Assembly: GCA_026874595.1 (NCBI GenBank)
Contig: CM049321.1
Location: 3,963,479-4,027,478 of the forward strand
Direction of reading: 5' to 3'
Origin: Sipunculus nudus
Lineage: Eukaryota > Annelida > Sipuncula > Golfingiida > Sipunculidae
Length of the DNA stretch: 64,000 nt
In this document: in pieces, positions 58,366 to 64,000 of the stretch
How the letters are laid out: the number at the start of each line of letters is the position of its first letter
Position numbering within the stretch: the first letter of the stretch is position 1
Notes under the pieces: model-generated
Told to the model about the DNA's origin: nothing
What the model saw: the letters and a program-made list of their open reading frames with translations, nothing else
The model's database searches: none
Translations under genes and position numbers: made by a program

Positions 58366-58952
58366 CTGAAAATGAAAAGTAAACAAATCTTAAATAAAAA
58401 TGGAGACATTGATGATGATGGTGTTAATATTGCTTTATGTCCCATCAAGCCTGAATAAACAGAAAACATATCTTAAATAAAAATAGACACATTAATGATG
58501 ATGGTGTAATTATTGGTTTATGTCCCATCAGGCCTGAATAAACACAGACCACATCTTGATTCATCAGGTGGTATGCTAGCTATGTTGATGTTTTGAATCT
58601 GACTGATCACACCGGATCTCATACAGTTCACTAATAAGAAACAATTTTTGATGGTAATTTTGGCAGATACTGTTATATTTTGAGGAGGAAACCCTATATT
58701 TTAAGAATATTTAACATGCCTTGTAGGTGAATAAGCCCCTTTAACAAACACTTCACCACTATATATAATGACATGACTGGTGTTATGATGTCCCTGACTG
58801 TGGATGTGTTAGTGGCATTTTAATATGTTGTATACAGTATAAACTCTTTATTACATGACCTGGGTTTTCCCTCTTGCGCTTGAGAGTTGATGGAGCTACA
58901 CTTTTACACTTGAGGGTTTGTCATATGGAAGTGAACATAACATGGACCATGG
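58366..58952. other. Upstream intron of MAP3K2/3, nothing supported
   Basis: Contains a short duplicated stretch (about 58384-58450 and 58460-58530 share ATCTTAAATAAAAAT and CCCATCA-GCCTGAATAAAC). No exon is recognised. Confidence 0.45.
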
Positions 58953-58960
58953 GATGTAAC

Positions 58961-59360
58961 TAGTGGTGGGCCGATCATCAATTTTTTTTTAAAGTCAGTC
59001 GGTTTGCTGCCACTTTCAAACGCTCGATTACCAAAGGCAACTATCAATTACATCATACTCATGATTGTTTTTACCAGAATGACTTTATGTTATAGGCAAA
59101 AATTATTCTTGATTACTATAATTATCTAAAATGAAACTTTGAATAGTATATCTTAGTGATATAAGAAAAATATAAAAAAAGGCAAAAACTTCTTTTCGTC
59201 AGGTAGAATTACTAAGACATGCGGGCTGGGTTAAGAGAGTACAGTTTCACAGATAATTGCACATTTCTTTATATTTGTCTGAACCGATTAATAATCAATC
59301 ATTGATCGGTTTGCCCAAATCGATGATCAATTATGAAAAAGGAACCGCATCCCACCACTA
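58961..59360. mobile_element. Non-autonomous hAT-like DNA transposon (400 bp)
   Basis: Starts TAGTGGTGGG and ends CCCACCACTA. A perfect 8-bp duplication GATGTAAC lies on both sides (58953-58960 and 59361-59368). Both ends match the 775-bp element at 1642-2416, here in inverted orientation. No transposase. The intact duplication suggests fairly recent insertion. Confidence 0.92.
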
Positions 59361-59411
59361 GATGTAACTACACACAGGGGCATGAGCATGTGGACTTTTG
59401 TGTACCATTCT

Positions 59412-60215
59412 GTTACAGTAAAACCTGTGTTAGGAGACCACTCACGGGACTGGACAAAAGTTGTCTTAATTTTGAGGTGGTCTTAAAAGACAGGTCAGAT
59501 ATATTCAATGTGAATGCTTTTGGTTCACCCAAGGTAGGTCTTAACAGACAGCTGGACTCTGACACAAACTTGCCCATATGAATAAAATCACACTGTGCAT
59601 AACTCCACTCACAAGTGAAGGACTCCCCCACGATGCACCATGGCTTCTCCATACATAGATGGCACAGGTAGTTAGGAAAGATATGAGTTTTTTTAATATC
59701 ATGATAATTATTTAAAATTTATTGCAATATCATTATTCATATTAATATATGACTCAATGAGCCACCAATAATAATACTAAGTCACCTTTATGGTCTTGAC
59801 TTTAGACAAGGGTTTAACTATTAATATCATTTATACCCAGTGTGTTAGTATCACAGGATCACTCATTATGTTACATGTATCCTCATTTATTTGTCACAGA
59901 TTCATTGTTACAAAACTGAGTATGAGTCGTTATATACCCATGAACCATGACAGCTATCAATGTCAATGACAGTGGTGTAATATTGTACTTTTTTTGTCAA
60001 CTGCTTCCTTCATACAGAGAACATCTTTTTATTTGTACAGTGGAATCTGTCTGAAAGACCACCTGTCTTACAAGACCACCTGTCTATTAAGATCACCCTT
60101 GATTTAACCTAAAGCATTTACACTTGTTATAATTGAACTGTCTTATGAGACCACCCCCTGAATTAAGACCACTACTGTCCAGTCTCATGGGTGGTCTCAT
60201 AACACAGGCTTCTCT
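59412..60215. repeat. Inverted repeat group with ACCTGTGTTAGGAGACC-like ends
   Basis: 59412-59500 (ACAGTAAAACCTGTGTTAGG then GAGACCACTC) matches the reverse complement of about 60120-60215. A third arm at 60037-60100 (ACAGTGGAATCTGTCTG, AAGACCACC) faces it, so 60037-60215 is itself a foldback. This resembles ends of DNA-transposon relics; the family is not determined. Confidence 0.55.
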
Positions 60216-61037
60216 GAATTACATGGTAACCATTGCAATACAGACCTGGTTAGTAAAACAAACTTTGTGGATTTTCTGAGCCATAAAAACACTAATACTT
60301 TATCAATAATTGATAACCAAATCTGGGCTGAAAATTGGTGTGAAATTGCTCGAAATTGCAAACCCCATGACAAATACCATGCACTAAAACCCAAAGTACA
60401 CTGACATCAATTCATGATATCATCATCATTATCATCATCATGACATGTCAATGGGCATTTACATTTTATTTCGGGAACTGCAGACATCACCATTCATAAG
60501 GCTGCCAGGTCCATACAAGGCAAAAAAGGCCTTTACACCAATGGTCATATTAGCTAGTTATCCACAGTGAGTAGCACAGGGTGTGACTATTTTAAGTTTT
60601 AAAATCGGCCACAATTAGATCAGCCTATATTAAACCTGTCTGTGTGTAGTACACAAAAGTACACTCAAAATCCCATAGAATTATCCTGCAATCATATTGC
60701 ACTGTATTCTCCACAAATAGGTCATTCTGGAGAACACCTGACCAGTTATAAGGTATAAGCTTACTCTACCAATAAATGATACACTTTTTCATGATCAGAC
60801 TATGAACCATAAAGACAACCTGTATATACCTCACATTCATTCATAATTAAAAATTAACAACACCAAGTTCGCAGTATTTTCTGAAATGCTAAATTTAAAT
60901 TGAAATGGAAACTGTACAAATCATTTGCATGGCGAAGTAAATTTTAATTTTAGTTTGTTAAAAATTTTCCACTTTTATTTTTGTTTTATAACAAAATTTT
61001 CAGATTTTTAAATTAATGAAGAGCCAAATTAAAATTT
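60216..61037. other. No gene seen
   Basis: AT-rich non-coding sequence without a recognised feature. Confidence 0.4.
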
Positions 61038-61330
61038 TAAACAAGTGACCCAGGGGTCATGACGCTCAGCCGACTAGGAAGACATTCACAAAAGGAATTT
61101 TATCATCTGAATGCCAAATTTTGTAGATTGCATCCCATTTCAACTGAAGCACAGCTCCGAGGATATGGGTAACAGAGACCTGATTTCAGGTTTCAAAGGA
61201 GATTTTTCATGGACCTCCCTGGATGTCAAGTTAGAAGATTGTAGGTGGAATGGTTATGATTTGTGCCCTGTTAATGGATGGCTACACCACTGAAGGTCTC
61301 AAAAATAGAGTAAAAAATGCGTAAAAATTC
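61038..61330 (+). repeat. GACCCATGGGTC-type repeat, partial copy
   Basis: Starts AAACAAGTGACCCAGGGGTC plus GCTCAGCCGAC and shares CTCAAAAATAGA...AAAATGCGTAAAA with copy A near 22890. The 3' end is missing. Confidence 0.7.
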
Positions 61331-62639
61331 TAAAACAAGCATGACCTGTGACATCATGGACTGAGATTCACAACTTTCAGTCAAATTTTGAAGAACCAAT
61401 TTGCCAATTTGTTGAAAATTTTCTATGACAACAGAAATATATATCACCTATGTCTGGTTAAAACACAGTGAATTGATGGTCTGAGGAAAATGCATGATTG
61501 TTAAGCTATCAGGAACTATTCCAACAGCTTGCTTGAAACCTGTCAGTCTCAAAAGGAACACCACAAAGGGCAAATATAAGATCAAAATATATAGCAAAAA
61601 TCAAGGAAATACATGCAAGAATTATTGAGAAACAGGTGCTTCTGTATGAATTTTTATTCAATACAGGCCAACTGTACTGCACTTTTATAAATGATGGTAA
61701 TATTTATTCAGAAATATTTGACCCAATCCTTTACAAGATTACATAAATATACATCCAACTGCATTCACTTTAACTGTTTTTGAGATAATATGATCAAAAG
61801 GAATTAAAAGATGGTAGCCTGGTGGCCATATTGGACTTCTGACAAGTCTGAAATCAGACAACAAACATTCTCTAAATCGGACCAAACATTAAAGAAAAAT
61901 TACTGAAACTGCCCTGAAGAAAGAATTTCTAAGGTGGCTAACTGGCAGACATAATGGATTTCTGACAAGTATGACATTTGATATCCCACATTCTCCAATA
62001 AGAGACCAAACTTGGGGCAAATTATCCAGTAATGGATGCCCAAAATAATTCAAAAGGCATGTCCAGGCCCTCATATCAGATTTATAGATATGCAATTGTA
62101 AAAAGTGTAAGTCCAATATTTTTTATTATCACTCTGCTTTTCAATGGGGTCAGCAGGGTAGGTAAACTGCCAAACCTGAAAGAAAAGAAATGCAGAAAGC
62201 ATGACTAAGAGTCTTGAAATAAAACAAAAAGCCATCCTAAATCAAGGTACACACCCACATATTATGAGAACAAACACTTGCTTTTATATGTGGTGATATA
62301 TATTAAAATATTCAGATATCTAGGAAACTAAGTTTATTGCTAGGATTCCATAAAATAAACTGCAAAATTTTCCCATCATCTTATAAATCAGTAGCTAAAC
62401 CTTAATACTATACTCTCATAGTCTTAATGCCTGGCTGAAGCATTCTGACAACAGTGTTTTTGTTATGAAGTAACGAGGTACTTATCACTGACCCTTTTAC
62501 TTAATAGGCTGATACAAAAGGGAGTCATATGTCACCAGTGTCACTCACAATTACAGCCACACAGGGAGATGTACCAGCTGGAGTGGGATGGTTATATATA
62601 CAAGAAAAATAGAGATGGTCTATAAAATAAGTAATTGTG
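61331..62639. other. No gene; short duplicated block at 61810-62000
   Basis: A block of about 125 bp (GGTGGCC/GGTGGCT, GATTTCTGACAAGT, ACATTCTC, ACCAAAC) is present twice, near 61810 and 61925. Nothing coding is supported. Confidence 0.45.
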
Positions 62640-63610
62640 AACATCCCTGACCTATGACCTTGGCCTTTTGCCCATATATCAACTGGATTCTTTCTAAATG
62701 ATGGGTAACTACTGACCACTTAAATCTGGTGTAATTACTTGGCAACCAATGGGTGAATACCTTTGACCTGCAACCTTTAACCTGCTGACCAGCTGACCCC
62801 AAAATCAATAAGTTATTTATTCAAGCAAAAAGACCCATAAATATGAAGTTTGAGTCAAACTGAGTGATGCATAGATGTGGCATATGTGAAAGACTGAAGG
62901 TTTGGGTTGAACAGTTACACTTGAAATATGCTCACAAGCATTTAGAACAATTAAATATTGTGACCTTGACCTTTGACTTTTTGACCTCAACATCAACAGG
63001 CTTCTTCCCGTACTGGTAGGTAAGCCATATATGACAGATGGAAGGTACAGATTGAAAAGTTTGCCTGAAAATGACTCCACGCAAGAAGTGGGTGCTGTGA
63101 ACTTGACCTTTGACCTCAAAATCAACAGGTCTTTTCCCCTGTTGGCAGAGAAGCGATATCAGTGCTGGAAGGTTTGGAATGAAAAGTCTAGCTTGAAATG
63201 TGTCCACTGCCTTTTCAAAGAAGTGGATCCTGTGACCCTGACCTTTGACCTTTTGACCTAAAAAAAATTATGGTTCTTCCCCTGTTGGTAGGTGAGCTGT
63301 ATGTGAAAGATGGAAGGTTTGGGATGAAAATTTAGTCTCAAAGAGTTATTTCTGGGGGGTGCAAACACACCCCATAACTTCGAGAATATAGGTCACAGTG
63401 ACCTAATTTCAGGTTTGCAAGGAGATCTTTTTATAACCTCTAAGACTGCATAGGGTTCATGGCCCTAGCCCCTACGGTTACGATTTGTGCCCTGCTAACG
63501 GATGGACGGCCGGCCGGACGGACGGCCGGCCGGACGGACAGACGGAAGGACGCCGGACAAAGACCCATCGCTATAGCCCAGCATGACTGAAAGTCAGCTG
63601 AGCTAAAAAT
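62640..63610 (+). repeat. GACCCATGGGTC-type repeat, 3' portion with internal TGACCT repeats
   Basis: About five sub-units (spacing about 136 bp in the last three) each carry a TGACCTTTGACC-like block: near 62648, 62765, 62966, 63104 and 63239. Perfect TGACCTTTGACCT lies at 63104-63116 and 63239-63251. It ends with a (GGAC/CGGC)n stretch (63500-63560), CGCTATAGCCCAGCATGAC and GTCAGCTGAGCTAAAAAT, as in copy B (23348-23852). Confidence 0.75.
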
Positions 63611-64000
63611 CCCCATTAAAAATATACATATTACATCTTCAAAATATTCGAAGAATGCACAACTTAAGTACAAGTATGTAGGCACTATTCACACAGAACA
63701 AAAGGGTTTGTGGAGACCTACCACATAAATAATAGGAGGAATGCGCCTAGGTTGTGACAATGATGTTGCTGAAAAGTGACAGAAGAAATATAAAAATATC
63801 AAGCTAGAGAGACTACTGAATACTATTTGTGACCCTTGACCAGTTTGTGACTATTTAAATGTAGTAATGAAGTGTTAATGTTGATACAGAGACTGACCAC
63901 AGCCATAAATAAATACACGCCGAGTCTGGGGTATGTGACTTTACCCCTAAAAGTTCATTCATTCAAATCTGTAACATGGAACTTACACCTGCCACAACTT
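63611..64000. other. Window end; possible exon border at 63989
   Basis: On the minus strand the last bases read GTTGTGGCAG followed by GTGTAAGTTCC, a donor-like site at 63988/63989. It might end the next upstream MAP3K exon, but only 12 bases are visible, so this stays open. Confidence 0.15.

Noticed and set aside
1-64000. tRNA, rRNA or other structured RNA genes
   Set aside because: No convincing B-box (GGTTCGAATCC-like) or rRNA sequence was seen by eye on either strand; a covariance-model search would be needed to exclude them fully.

Overview
This is eukaryotic DNA: AT-rich, intron-containing, and dense in microsatellites, minisatellites and short interspersed repeats. A large diverse Toll-like receptor (TLR) set, a Penelope-like element and widespread (GGAC)n-bearing repeats point to a marine lophotrochozoan, probably a mollusc. 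That placement is inference. No prokaryotic features were found.

Left part (1-24 kb): a TLR neighbourhood. One intact single-exon TLR (3418-5583, +) is followed by a broken relative in the same direction (10370-12344, +) and a second broken relative in the opposite direction (17421-19561, -). Between them lie a decayed L1-like reverse transcriptase (about 590-1320), a non-autonomous hAT-like element with an intact 8-bp target duplication (1642-2416), a Penelope-like element tail sitting between two (TA)n tracts (7831-9277), a 44-bp minisatellite (15252-16695), a homologous flank module present twice (12.7-13.3 and 19.7-20.65 kb), and a foldback element (20298-20553). From 24 to 30 kb I see no convincing gene.

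Right part (30.7-58.4 kb, minus strand): 13 exons of a MAP3K2/MAP3K3 (MEKK2/3) orthologue. They cover an N-terminal segment, a PB1 domain, a Ser-rich linker and a complete kinase domain with stop codon. Exon phases and splice sites join without a break to give 595 codons plus stop. The true N-terminus lies beyond 58365 and was not identified.

The most unusual feature is in this gene. Three of its introns begin with a tandem array whose unit is a copy of the exon 3' end plus the 5' splice site. The arrays are about 5.3 kb of 30/32-bp units in the catalytic-loop intron (31985-37272), about 1.2 kb of mostly 34-bp units (44270-45447), and five 70-bp units (57971-58320). Most repeat units therefore carry a potential splice donor, about 170 in the largest array. 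In all three, using the nearest repeat donor instead of the exon-proximal one would give an immediate or early stop codon. I know of no described system of this kind.

The last 5.6 kb (58.4-64 kb) holds a second hAT-like element with a perfect 8-bp duplication, an inverted repeat pair, and copies of a repeat family that carries direct-repeat nuclear-receptor-like motifs.
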